DNA of 64,000 nt from assembly GCA_963530515.1 (NCBI GenBank), contig CAUSEC010000023.1, positions 1 to 64,000 on the forward strand, read 5' to 3'. Below are positions 33,755 to 41,979 of the stretch, one piece after another. Origin of the DNA: CBFFRJ01 sp963530515. GTDB taxonomy: Bacteria; Pseudomonadota; Gammaproteobacteria; Enterobacterales; Enterobacteriaceae. The position numbers and the translations under genes were made by a program. Positions within the stretch are counted from its first letter, which is position 1. The number at the start of each line of letters is the position of its first letter. The notes below the pieces were generated by a model. It had not been told where the DNA came from. It saw only the letters and a program-made list of their open reading frames with translations, and did no database searches.

Positions 33755-35140
33755 ATGGCTGAAAACAAACCCGAACTCCATCGCGGTCTGGAGTCTCGTC
33801 ACATCGAACTTATTGCCCTTGGCGGTACGATAGGCGTAGGCCTGTTTATGGGGGCCGCAAGCACCCTGAAATGGGCAGGCCCTTCCGTATTACTGGCGTA
33901 CATTATCGCCGGGCTTTTCGTGTTCTTCATCATGCGCTCAATGGGCGAAATGCTGTTTATGGAACCTGTCGCAGGTTCCTTCGCGGTTTACGCTCACCGT
34001 TACATGAGCCCGTTCTTTGGTTATCTCACCGCGTGGTCCTACTGGTTTATGTGGATGGCGGTGGGGATCTCGGAGATAACCGCCATTGGGGTGTACGTCC
34101 AGTTCTGGTTCCCGGAAATGGCCCAGTGGATACCCGCGCTGATTGCCGTCGGTCTGGTGGCGATGGCCAACCTGGCCGCCGTCCGTTTGTACGGTGAGAT
34201 TGAGTTCTGGTTTGCCATGATCAAAGTCACCACGATTATCGTGATGATTGTGGTGGGTCTGGGCGTTATCTTCTTTGGCTTTGGTAACGGCGGCCACTCC
34301 ATTGGCTTCGGGAATCTCACCGAACACGGTGGCTTCTTTGCGGGCGGCTGGAAAGGCTTCCTGACGGCGTTGTGTATTGTCGTGGCGTCTTACCAGGGCG
34401 TGGAGCTGATCGGCATTACGGCTGGTGAGGCGAAAAACCCGCAGGTCACTCTGCGCAGTGCGGTCAGCAAGGTGCTGTGGCGTATCCTGATTTTCTATGT
34501 GGGCGCAATCTTCGTTATCGTCACCATTTTCCCGTGGAACGAGATTGGCACCAACGGCAGCCCGTTTGTACTGACCTTTGCCAAAATTGGTATTACGGCA
34601 GCGGCCGGGATCATCAACTTTGTGGTTCTGACGGCAGCGCTCTCTGGCTGCAACAGCGGTATGTATAGCTGCGGGCGTATGCTGTATGCCCTGGCGAAGA
34701 ATCGCCAGTTGCCGGCAACGGTCGCGAAAGTGTCAAAAAGCGGTGTTCCGGTCGCCGGTGTGAGCATCTCGATTATCATCCTGCTGATTGGCTCCTGCCT
34801 GAACTACATCATTCCTAACCCGCAGCGTGTGTTCGTGTATGTCTATAGCGCCAGCGTATTGCCGGGCATGGTGCCGTGGTTTGTGATTCTGGTGAGCCAG
34901 CTGCGTTTTCGCATTGCACACAAGCAGGCGATTGCCAGCCATCCGTTCCGCTCTATTCTTTTCCCGTGGGCGAACTACGCGACAATGGCGTTCCTGGTTT
35001 GCGTACTGATTGGCATGGCGTTTAACGAAGATACGCGTATGTCTCTGTTCGTCGGCATCCTGTTTATGGCCGTTGTGAGCGTCGCATATAAGCTTTTGGG
35101 CTTCGGACGCCACGTAGAAAGCCGTAAAACGGGGGAATAA
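33755..35140 (+). CDS. yifK: Threonine/serine transporter YifK (ThrP)
   Basis: This 461-residue amino acid-polyamine-organocation (APC) permease has twelve membrane segments. The N-terminal ALGGTIGVGLFMGA is the family's substrate-binding helix-break motif. E. coli YifK, also 461 residues, is a proton-coupled threonine and serine symporter. It sits between the ECA operon and the tRNA cluster, as in E. coli. A short inverted repeat (CCCGCCAGGCGGG) and a CACAACA motif lie in the leader. Confidence 0.94.
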   Translation: MAENKPELHRGLESRHIELIALGGTIGVGLFMGAASTLKWAGPSVLLAYIIAGLFVFFIMRSMGEMLFMEPVAGSFAVYAHRYMSPFFGYLTAWSYWFMWMAVGISEITAIGVYVQFWFPEMAQWIPALIAVGLVAMANLAAVRLYGEIEFWFAMIKVTTIIVMIVVGLGVIFFGFGNGGHSIGFGNLTEHGGFFAGGWKGFLTALCIVVASYQGVELIGITAGEAKNPQVTLRSAVSKVLWRILIFYVGAIFVIVTIFPWNEIGTNGSPFVLTFAKIGITAAAGIINFVVLTAALSGCNSGMYSCGRMLYALAKNRQLPATVAKVSKSGVPVAGVSISIIILLIGSCLNYIIPNPQRVFVYVYSASVLPGMVPWFVILVSQLRFRIAHKQAIASHPFRSILFPWANYATMAFLVCVLIGMAFNEDTRMSLFVGILFMAVVSVAYKLLGFGRHVESRKTGE

Positions 35141-35192
35141 TCACCAAAACGCGCAAAGCATAACCAAACGCGCATTTTATTTAAAAAGGCAC

Positions 35193-35221
35193 TAGACAGC
35201 GGGGGGGGAAGTCCGTATTAT
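35193..35221 (+). promoter_or_regulatory. Promoter of the argX-hisR-leuT-proM cluster
   Basis: TAGACA (35193-35198), a 17-bp spacer and TATTAT (35216-35221) are followed by a G+C-rich discriminator (CCGACCCCG). This is the shape of a stringently controlled stable-RNA promoter, placed 21 bp before the first tRNA. Confidence 0.8.
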
Positions 35222-35242
35222 CCGACCCCGCAACGGCGCTAA

Positions 35243-35319
<77 letters not shown>

Positions 35320-35385
35320 ATTTAGTCCCGGCGCTAGAGCTGCGGTGGTCTGAGAAGTAGTCAGTACCGCGTGAAAGAATACAGT

Positions 35386-35462
35386 GGTGGCTATAGCTCA
35401 GTTGGTAGAGCCCTGGATTGTGATTCCAGTTGTCGTGGGTTCGAGTCCCATTAGCCACCCCA
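35386..35462 (+). tRNA. hisR: tRNA-His(GTG)
   Basis: A 77-nt tRNA with anticodon GTG at 35420-35422 and encoded CCA. The extra G at position -1, needed by histidyl-tRNA synthetase, is encoded at 35386. Confidence 0.97.
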
Positions 35463-35506
35463 TTAATTAGTAGTAAAAAGTTTAGTTGTAAAAAGTTTAG
35501 TGGAAT

Positions 35507-35592
35507 GCGAAGGTGGCGGAATTGGTAGACGCGCTAGCTTCAGGTGTTAGTGTCCTTAGGATGTGGGGGTTCGAGTCCCCCCCCTCGCACCA
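35507..35592 (+). tRNA. leuT: tRNA-Leu(CAG)
   Basis: An 86-nt class II tRNA with anticodon CAG at 35541-35543, a long variable arm (GTCC-TTA-GGAT) and encoded CCA. The variable arm is one base shorter than in E. coli leuT as I recall it (87 nt). Confidence 0.96.
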
Positions 35593-35630
35593 CAACTTTG
35601 ATTGAACAAAAAAGTCAAAAAGCAGTATTT

Positions 35631-35707
35631 CGGCGAGTAGCGCAGCTTGGTAGCGCAACTGGTTTGGGACCAGTGGGTCGGAGGTTCGAATCCTCTCTCG
35701 CCGACCA
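35631..35707 (+). tRNA. proM: tRNA-Pro(TGG)
   Basis: A 77-nt tRNA with acceptor CGGCGAG/CTCGCCG, anticodon TGG at 35665-35667 and encoded CCA. Last of the cluster, directly before a terminator. Confidence 0.97.
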
Positions 35708-35713
35708 ATTTTG

Positions 35714-35740
35714 AACCCCGCTTCGGCGGGGTTTTTTGTT
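35714..35740 (+). terminator. Terminator of the tRNA cluster
   Basis: AACCCCGC and GCGGGGTT pair around a TTCG tetraloop, followed by T-rich sequence. A strong intrinsic terminator 6 nt after proM. Confidence 0.95.
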
Positions 35741-35791
35741 TTCTGAGGCTTCTCATCCCTGTAGTCATTCTCCGACAGCGTCCTTTTTCAT

Positions 35792-35809
35792 TGTCGCAAT
35801 CCAGCGACA
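35792..35809 (+). promoter_or_regulatory. GlrR-type binding site 1 upstream of glmZ
   Basis: TGTC-N10-GACA is the recognition pattern of the enhancer-binding response regulator GlrR, which activates sigma-54 promoters of glmY and, in some species, glmZ. This copy is perfect and lies about 170 bp before the promoter. A weaker copy with TGTA instead of TGTC lies at 35760-35777. Confidence 0.75.
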
Positions 35810-35854
35810 TACAACTCATTGAAAGTTAGATAAAAAAACATTTATGGGTTTTGC

Positions 35855-35872
35855 TGTCTCCTCCTGGCGACA
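35855..35872 (+). promoter_or_regulatory. GlrR-type binding site 2 upstream of glmZ
   Basis: A second perfect TGTC-N10-GACA, about 108 bp before the sigma-54 promoter, in the usual range for enhancer sites. Confidence 0.78.
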
Positions 35873-35979
35873 TATTCCCGCCGTTTCCCGATACGTTGTA
35901 GCGCTTAAGACGGCGCTTAGCAGCATAATTTCCTTTTATCTTAAAATGTTGCGTCATGTAAAAGTTCTGGGTGTTATGT

Positions 35980-35995
35980 TGGCACGTTACGTGCA
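35980..35995 (+). promoter_or_regulatory. Sigma-54-type promoter of glmZ
   Basis: TGGCACGTTACGTGCA has the invariant GG (35981-35982) and GC (35993-35994) spaced by 10 bp, and one mismatch (GTGCA for TTGCA) to the consensus. The predicted RNA start, 13 nt after the GC, is the conserved 5' end of GlmZ. A possible overlapping sigma-70 -10 box TAATAT lies at 35997-36002. Confidence 0.8.
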
Positions 35996-36006
35996 ATAAT
36001 ATGCGT

Positions 36007-36209
36007 GTAGATGCTCATTCCATCTCTTATGTTCGCCTTAGTGCCTCATAAACTCAGGAATGACGCAGAGCCATTTACGGTGCTTATCGTCCACTGACAG
36101 ATGTCGCTTCGGCCTCATCAGACACCATGGACATTACGTTGAGTGAAGCACCCATTTATGTTGTCATACAGACCTGTTTTAACGCCTGCTTTTTAGCAGG
36201 CGTTTTTTT
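36007..36209 (+). ncRNA. glmZ: Small regulatory RNA GlmZ
   Basis: The 5' end GTAGATGCTCATTCC, the central GACAGATGTCGCTT segment and CAGACACCATGGACA match E. coli GlmZ (about 207 nt) closely. The location before hemY is also conserved. GlmZ pairs with the glmS leader, helped by Hfq, to raise glucosamine-6-phosphate synthase, and is inactivated by RapZ-guided RNase E cleavage. The RNA ends in a strong terminator (36181-36209). About 203 nt long here. Confidence 0.95.
36181..36209 (+). terminator. glmZ terminator
   Basis: AACGCCTGCT pairs with AGCAGGCGTT around TTTT, followed by T residues. It forms the 3' end of GlmZ and lies 16 bp from the end of the convergent MFS gene. Confidence 0.93.
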
Positions 36210-36224
36210 ATGGTTTTTTCGAGG

Positions 36225-37436
36225 TTACTGGCGGTAACGGCGCATCACCAGTGCCGCCAACATCAGTGCGCTAAGTGACACACTGTAAAGTGCCTGCATC
36301 GCCCCCCATTGACTGGCAAGCAGTGCAGCAATCGCCGTTACCAGCGTGGCCGTTAGGGTCTGCCAGCGCCATGCCCGGGCACTGGCAGCAGAAACCTGGC
36401 TGGCGGAAAACCCGGCAAGCAGGCTGAAGGTCCCTAGCGCAAACAGCACGTTTGATGCCAGATGCGCGATAAAAATCAGCCCCAGTGATGTCACAAGCTG
36501 CCCTGAAACCAGCGGCACCATGCCATAGGCGGCCAGGAATACGCCGAGGCACATCAGTAACACGCGGTTGTGCCCGGCATAATGCGGGAGTTTCTCGCCA
36601 TTGAGCAGCAGCGGGCCACAAAGCTGGCCGAGGCTGCGGGCAAAAAGCAGCGGCAGTGCCAGTCCTGTTGCAGCATCGGGTTGGAGCTGCTGCACCAGCG
36701 CAGGCATTAACGCCATCGCGGGCGAACCTACGGCGGCCAGTACAGGCAGGATCAACAGACTTCGCTGTTGCGCCCGGCTGAGTAAATACCAGTGTACCGG
36801 CGCGGCCTGCTCGATCGTTTCTTTCGTCACTGCATGATGGGCATGGCAACTTCGGGCGGTCAGAACCAACAGTGCGATCGCGGCCAGGAAACTGAAGGCA
36901 TCAACCGCCAGCAGTATGCGCGGGTCGACGCTGTTGTACATCAGCACGCCAGCACCGGTCCCCAGCAGCACCTGTGAAGCAAAAATCACGTTTTCCATTG
37001 CCGTTGCTGCCGGCAGTTCCTGCGATGATAAACCACGTTTAAAAATCAGCGTCAGCGCCGGCCACGACATCCCGCCCAGCAATGCTTCTACGGACTGAAC
37101 CAACAGCAACGCCGTAATACTGTGATGCAGCAACCCGAGTAATGGCAGGGCGAGGGCGACCAGGCCCAGCGTCTCGGTGAGGATCAAAAGGTGAAAGGGA
37201 GATATCCGCTGGCACAGCTTCTCGCCAGCGAGACTGCCGAGAAAGCCGGGCAATGTCGCCAGCATATAGGCAAGGGTCAGCGTTGACGGGGAGGCCTGCC
37301 AGTCCAGTAACAGACCAAAGACCAGCACCTGGGTTAGGCCGTTACCAAGCGAGGATAAGACGAATGCGCCGAGCAGCAGACGCAGCCAATGATGCACGCG
37401 CAGTGCGCGCATGAGCGCAAATAAAAGGGTGTTCAT
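36225..37436 (-). CDS. MFS transporter of unknown substrate
   Basis: This 403-residue protein has about twelve hydrophobic segments in two halves joined by a cytoplasmic loop (around residues 185-215, containing CHAHHAVTKETIEQ), typical of the major facilitator superfamily. The overall look is that of EntS-like or macrolide-type exporters (MFS_3 group), but no substrate can be assigned. The start at 37436 (MNTLLFALMRA) is chosen for its membrane-protein N terminus; an in-frame ATG at 37484 is possible. It stands alone between glmZ and hemY, where E. coli K-12 has aslA/aslB on the far side of glmZ, so it is an accessory insertion relative to that map. Confidence 0.8.
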   Translation of the reverse strand: MNTLLFALMRALRVHHWLRLLLGAFVLSSLGNGLTQVLVFGLLLDWQASPSTLTLAYMLATLPGFLGSLAGEKLCQRISPFHLLILTETLGLVALALPLLGLLHHSITALLLVQSVEALLGGMSWPALTLIFKRGLSSQELPAATAMENVIFASQVLLGTGAGVLMYNSVDPRILLAVDAFSFLAAIALLVLTARSCHAHHAVTKETIEQAAPVHWYLLSRAQQRSLLILPVLAAVGSPAMALMPALVQQLQPDAATGLALPLLFARSLGQLCGPLLLNGEKLPHYAGHNRVLLMCLGVFLAAYGMVPLVSGQLVTSLGLIFIAHLASNVLFALGTFSLLAGFSASQVSAASARAWRWQTLTATLVTAIAALLASQWGAMQALYSVSLSALMLAALVMRRYRQ

Positions 37437-37583
37437 GATGACGATTTCCCAAAATGAGTGATGCCCTGCAGCAACAAGCTGCACAGATAAAAAAGGGTAA
37501 CTCGGGGGAAATCGTTACATTGGCGGGAGCATTCCGTTAACAGAGACCCGAAAACTGTAGCACAGCATTCGCCGGGTCACCGA

Positions 37584-37610
37584 TAAAAAAACGGGGCCAT
37601 CTGGCCCCGT
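37584..37610 (-). terminator. Terminator of the hemCDXY operon
   Basis: On the minus strand, ACGGGGCCA pairs with TGGCCCCGT and is followed by seven T. It begins a few bases after the hemY stop codon. Confidence 0.93.
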
Positions 37611-37614
37611 CGTA

Positions 37615-38811
37615 TCAGGACGTTGGGTTGTTCTGAAGCGTGAGTAACAATCCATCGCGGCGCATTGTTGCAGCCTCTTCTGGCTGGTGGAGTCGGTCAA
37701 GACAGTCCGCCAGCCACGCGTAGTCGAACGCGTCCGGGCGCTGTTTGATGGCGGCACGAAACGCCAGACACGCTTCTTTCCATTCGCCATGTTTCATCAG
37801 CGATTGCCCCAGCGTACTCCACAGCAGCGGGCGGTCGCCCTGGGTTTTGATCTGCTGGCGAAGGACCTTTTCAACCTGCTCTGGGTTGTTCGTTTTCAGG
37901 CGCGGGATAACCATCACAAGGCGATCGTCATACTGACGCTTGAGGCCATCAAGCACGATCTCCTGCGCCGTATCGTGATCGTCGCACTCAATCAAATGCT
38001 CGGCCATGGCCACCTGCAGTGCTGGCTGATGACGGGTTTTGCGGCTCTGGTTTTTCCACCAGGCTTTCAGCCCATCACTGCCCTGATCCGCACGCGCCTG
38101 ATCCATTAAACCAATCCATGCCTGCTGCTGAAGTGCATCACGCTGGGCTTCATCCGCCACATTGGCTTTCGCCATAGACGGAATAATGTCCAGCAGCGAG
38201 CTCCATGCACCGGTGCGAATATAGGCTTGTTCCGCCAGACGCAGAACTTCCGGATGGCGCGGGGTAATTTCCAGTAATTTGTCGACACCGTGACGTGCGG
38301 CGTGATTTTCATTACGGGCAAGCTGCAAGCGTACGCGGGTGATTTCGACCGGGATCAGGTCGTTGCCCGCAAGCTCAGCGGCGCGTTCCAGATGCTGATT
38401 AGCCCGGATCTCATCGCCACGCTGCTGGGCGGCTTCGGAAGCCAGCAGGTAGTTCACCACCGGTTGCTCAGCGTGATCGGCGTTTTTCGCCATCAGCTTC
38501 TCAACCTGCTGATAATCCCCTTCTGCCAGCTTGAGCAATGCCTGCTCGGTCTGTTTGCGGGCGCGACGGCGTTTACGGCCAACGAACCAACCGCGGGTAT
38601 GTGCACCGGTACGGAAAATTCGGCGCAGCAACCACTCAATGGCAAACAGAACGACTAATGCCAGAATAAGGATGATGACGAGCCCGGTGACGCTGGTTTC
38701 AATGTTGTAATTATCCGTCTGGATAAGCACGTAACCCTGGTGACCGGCGATCATCGGGCCTACGACGATACCCGCCAGCAACAGTGCAAAGAGTAATAAT
38801 ACTTTCAGCAT
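37615..38811 (-). CDS. hemY: HemY, inner-membrane TPR protein
   Basis: This 398-residue protein has two N-terminal membrane segments (about 1-25 and 41-62) followed by a basic stretch and a long helical TPR-rich cytoplasmic part. It lies at the end of the hem operon. Despite the name, it is not the protoporphyrinogen oxidase of Gram-positives; its exact role in haem metabolism is unclear. Length equals E. coli HemY. It is 2 bp after hemX. Confidence 0.95.
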   Translation of the reverse strand: MLKVLLLFALLLAGIVVGPMIAGHQGYVLIQTDNYNIETSVTGLVIILILALVVLFAIEWLLRRIFRTGAHTRGWFVGRKRRRARKQTEQALLKLAEGDYQQVEKLMAKNADHAEQPVVNYLLASEAAQQRGDEIRANQHLERAAELAGNDLIPVEITRVRLQLARNENHAARHGVDKLLEITPRHPEVLRLAEQAYIRTGAWSSLLDIIPSMAKANVADEAQRDALQQQAWIGLMDQARADQGSDGLKAWWKNQSRKTRHQPALQVAMAEHLIECDDHDTAQEIVLDGLKRQYDDRLVMVIPRLKTNNPEQVEKVLRQQIKTQGDRPLLWSTLGQSLMKHGEWKEACLAFRAAIKQRPDAFDYAWLADCLDRLHQPEEAATMRRDGLLLTLQNNPTS

Positions 38812-38813
38812 GA

Positions 38814-39971
38814 TTATTCTCCCTGCGGCGCGTTAGCGGGTGCGGCCTGTTCTGCCACGGCACCGGGTTGCGTCAGTAAATTGCGCACGCGGGTTTGCAT
38901 CAGTTTTTCCAGAATCGGCTGGCTTTGCAGGGATTCAGGGATCTCCATGGCGATGCTTTGCTGGTCCAGCTTATCGAGTTCCTCAAGGAAGGCTTTGGTG
39001 GTGGCATCATTGGTGTCGTAGTAGGCGCGAACCCAGGTCGACACGTTATCCAGCGCCTGTTTGTAGGTCTCTTCCTGATGACGCGGTACGGCCTGTGCGG
39101 CCACTAACAGACGTGAGCGAATATTTTCACGCAGGTAGACGTCCTGATTAGGCGCCAGTAGCGGTACTGCCGTTTCATCGCGACGGCGAATGGTGATGAA
39201 GCTGTCCATAAAATTCTGCCAGCTTTTCTGCAAGTTAACGCGCCATTCGCCGATAGAACTGGAAAGCTCACCGCTGTCCGCATCCATCGGGGAATCGTCA
39301 TCGTTGTTGTCCGCAAGCCGCAGGTTATCAATCTGGTTGGAAAGCTGATTGACCTTCAGAATGATGCCATCGTAATCCACCTGGGTGATTGCCGACAGGC
39401 TGGTGACATCTTCGGTAATGGCACGGCGGGCAGTAATCAGGCTCGGATCGTTCATTTCCGCCAGGCTGATATCCGCGCTTTTCAGCAGCGCTGCGGCCGT
39501 GGTGGCATCCTGATCGCTCCAGAGTTTGCGACCCGCCAGTTTGACCAGGAAATCGGCCTGTGCCAGAAGCCAGGTTTTCGAATCGGAACCTGAAATCGTC
39601 GCCACCTTCTGCTGTAACTCATCCAGCTGTTTGGTCAGCGCTGCCTGTTGGCGTTTGGCCTCATCCAGCTGTGTTTCTTGCTGTTTGATAATGCCTTCCA
39701 GCCCGGTCTTTTGTTTATCCTGCGCTTGTTGCAAGGCGATGACCTGGTTTGCCAACTCGTCGTTCGTTGCACGTATAACGGTGGTCTGATGCTTGACCCA
39801 GCCATAAAGACCGACGCCTGCGGCCAGTGCGATAGCAATTGCAATCACACTCAGTGCAAGACTTGTCTTGCCAGCGCGGTGGTTCTTCTCGGCTTTTTCG
39901 GGCGGCGGCGTGTTGCCATCAACCTGTTTGGTCTCTTCAACCACGCCAGAGGAGTGTTGTTGTTCCGTCAT
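38814..39971 (-). CDS. hemX: HemX, membrane-anchored protein of the hem operon
   Basis: This 385-residue protein has a short cytoplasmic N terminus, one membrane segment (about residues 36-58), a coiled coil rich in Gln, Lys and Glu (about 65-125), and a helical periplasmic domain. It was once annotated as uroporphyrinogen III methyltransferase, but it lacks the SUMT fold; its role is unknown. E. coli HemX has 393 residues. It lies 21 bp after hemD. Confidence 0.94.
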   Translation of the reverse strand: MTEQQHSSGVVEETKQVDGNTPPPEKAEKNHRAGKTSLALSVIAIAIALAAGVGLYGWVKHQTTVIRATNDELANQVIALQQAQDKQKTGLEGIIKQQETQLDEAKRQQAALTKQLDELQQKVATISGSDSKTWLLAQADFLVKLAGRKLWSDQDATTAAALLKSADISLAEMNDPSLITARRAITEDVTSLSAITQVDYDGIILKVNQLSNQIDNLRLADNNDDDSPMDADSGELSSSIGEWRVNLQKSWQNFMDSFITIRRRDETAVPLLAPNQDVYLRENIRSRLLVAAQAVPRHQEETYKQALDNVSTWVRAYYDTNDATTKAFLEELDKLDQQSIAMEIPESLQSQPILEKLMQTRVRNLLTQPGAVAEQAAPANAPQGE

Positions 39972-39992
39972 TATGGCTTCCCATTATGAGTG

Positions 39993-40733
39993 TTATTGTA
40001 ATGCGCGAATCAGCGCATCGTTTTCTGCGTTATCAGCGACCTGAATATCCTGCCAGCCCAGTTCCCGGGCGAGGTTCGCCAAACGCTCACTGACGACAAG
40101 CAGACGGCAGTGAAGTAACCAGTTTTCACGATACCAGGGCGGCGTGAGCGAAAAGAGTTGCTGTAGCATCTCCCCGCTGGTGACGACCAGGGTGTTGACT
40201 CCCCGCGTATGCCAGCGCATTGCTTCTTCCGCGCCATCATAGTGTTTCATACTGCGTTGATAACATTCGCAAAATTCCACACTGGCGCCGCGTGTTTTCA
40301 GCGTTTTACCTAATAGTTCACGGCCACCGTTGCCTCGTAAGATTAGCGCACGTTTGCCCTGAATGTTTTGTAATTCAGGCAATTGTAGTAAGACTTCGCT
40401 AATTTCCCGATCCAACGGATAGCGTACATCAATGCCGCTGACTGTATGCAATGCCAGCGCGGTGGTGCGGCCAATCGCGAAATACTGCGGCTGCGCAGGC
40501 CAGTTTTTATGCACGTGTTGCAAATGTGCTTGTGCGAAAGTGACCGCATGCTGTGAAAGGAGGAAAACCAGGCAGTCCTCTGTGAGTGAAGCCAGCCTGC
40601 CCGCGAGGGAATGCAGTTCGCGGCCGGGTGAAAACTCGATCAGCGGAAAGCTCCATGCCACCAGCCCCAGTGCGCGCAAGCGGCTCACTAAAATGTCCCC
40701 GGCAGGGGACGGACGGGTGACAAGAATACTCAT
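39993..40733 (-). CDS. hemD: Uroporphyrinogen-III synthase
   Basis: This 246-residue two-domain enzyme cyclises hydroxymethylbilane to uroporphyrinogen III, with inversion of ring D. The start MSILVTRPSPAGDILVSRLRALG and the LILRGNGGRELL segment are family features. It overlaps the hemC stop by ATGA, as in E. coli, ensuring balanced expression. Length equals E. coli HemD. Confidence 0.96.
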   Translation of the reverse strand: MSILVTRPSPAGDILVSRLRALGLVAWSFPLIEFSPGRELHSLAGRLASLTEDCLVFLLSQHAVTFAQAHLQHVHKNWPAQPQYFAIGRTTALALHTVSGIDVRYPLDREISEVLLQLPELQNIQGKRALILRGNGGRELLGKTLKTRGASVEFCECYQRSMKHYDGAEEAMRWHTRGVNTLVVTSGEMLQQLFSLTPPWYRENWLLHCRLLVVSERLANLARELGWQDIQVADNAENDALIRALQ

Positions 40734-41671
40734 GCGGGTGCATCTCCGTTGTAGACGTCGGCGAGGATGTCACGTGCGCCGTTTTGCAGTAATTCTTCGG
40801 CAAGCGAAATGCCCATCTGGACCGCTTCTGCCGGATTACCGCGTCGCTCGCCACGGATGATTTCCGAGCCATCCGGTGCCCCGACGAGTGCACGTAGCCA
40901 AAGTTCACCCTCAATTAATTCAGCATAGCTGCCAATCGGCACCTGGCAGCCACCTTCCAGCCGGGTATTCATGGCGCGTTCCGCTGCAACACGCAGCGAG
41001 GTTTCATCATGATTAAGCGGCGCAAGCAGTGCACGGGTGTGTTCATCCGCCAGACGGCATTCAATACCAACCGCGCCCTGGCCTACAGCAGGCAGGGAGA
41101 GTTCCGGGGGCAGCGCCTGCCGAATGCGCGATTCCAGGCCAAGCCGTTTGAGCCCCGCCACGGCAAGAATAATGGCGTCATAATCGCCGTTATCGAGTTT
41201 GCTCAGACGCGTGCCAACGTTGCCACGCAGGGAGCGAATCACCAGATCCGGGCGGCGGGCGGCAAGTTGACACTGGCGGCGTAAACTTGACGTGCCAACC
41301 ACGCTGCCCGTGGGCAAATCGTCAAGACTGCTGAAGTGGTTCGACACGAAAGCATCACGCGGATCTTCGCGCTCACAAATCGTTACCAGGCCCAGGCCAT
41401 CAGGAAACTCAACCGGCACATCTTTCATGGAATGCACGGCGATATCGGCACGGTTCTCAAGCAAAGCCAGTTCGAGTTCTTTAACAAACAAGCCCTTGCC
41501 GCCGACTTTTGCCAGAGGCGTGTCCAGAATGACGTCACCGCGGGTGACCATCGGCACCAGTTCAACCGTCAGGCCTGCGTGAAACGCCTCCAGGCGTTCC
41601 TTAACATAATGTGCCTGCCAGAGCGCAAGGGGGCTTTGCCGTGTGGCAATTCTTAAAACATTGTCTAACAT
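40730..41671 (-). CDS. hemC: Hydroxymethylbilane synthase
   Basis: This 313-residue enzyme (porphobilinogen deaminase) joins four porphobilinogens. The cofactor-binding cysteine is in EGGCQVPIG near residue 242, and the N-terminal IATRQSPLALWQAHYV is conserved. It is first in the hemCDXY operon and divergent from cyaA across 308 bp. Confidence 0.97.
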   Translation of the reverse strand: MLDNVLRIATRQSPLALWQAHYVKERLEAFHAGLTVELVPMVTRGDVILDTPLAKVGGKGLFVKELELALLENRADIAVHSMKDVPVEFPDGLGLVTICEREDPRDAFVSNHFSSLDDLPTGSVVGTSSLRRQCQLAARRPDLVIRSLRGNVGTRLSKLDNGDYDAIILAVAGLKRLGLESRIRQALPPELSLPAVGQGAVGIECRLADEHTRALLAPLNHDETSLRVAAERAMNTRLEGGCQVPIGSYAELIEGELWLRALVGAPDGSEIIRGERRGNPAEAVQMGISLAEELLQNGARDILADVYNGDAPA

Positions 41672-41979
41672 GCTTGTTACCGTCTTTTTCGTCTGCCGAC
41701 CATCCTAACATTGTTGTTATAGGGTGTCAGGTTTGCGGTGAATGCACAGGAAGTGGTGGGGATAACCATCACGACAAGACTCGCCTAAGTCGTAAGTGGG
41801 AATTTACACGTAGTGAATGGTGCTACACTGGTATGTAGCGCATCTTTCTTTACGGTCAATGAGCAAGGTGTTAAATTGATCACGTTTTAGACCATTTTTT
41901 CGTCTGTACCACCATAAAGACCAGGGCGAAAAAAGGTGACGGCTAAATTGGCTTTTCTGTAACCATCAGGCGATATGTC
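41672..41979. other. hemC-cyaA intergenic region
   Basis: The 308 bp carry the divergent promoters of hemC and cyaA. The cyaA-proximal half holds the promoter with a CRP site at 41849-41884. I see no small ORF with convincing features, and no repeats. Confidence 0.6.
41849..41884 (+). promoter_or_regulatory. cyaA promoter with CRP site
   Basis: TTTACG (41849-41854), a 17-bp spacer and TAAATT (41872-41877) form a core promoter. The CRP-type dyad TGTTA-N6-TCACG at 41869-41884 overlaps the -10 box. The same arrangement in E. coli allows cAMP-CRP to repress the main cyaA promoter, a negative feedback on cAMP synthesis. Confidence 0.8.

Noticed and set aside
33358..33762. A 134-codon ORF running from wecG into the yifK leader.
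   Set aside because: It starts inside wecG in another frame, is Cys/His/Phe rich, and has no ribosome-binding site.
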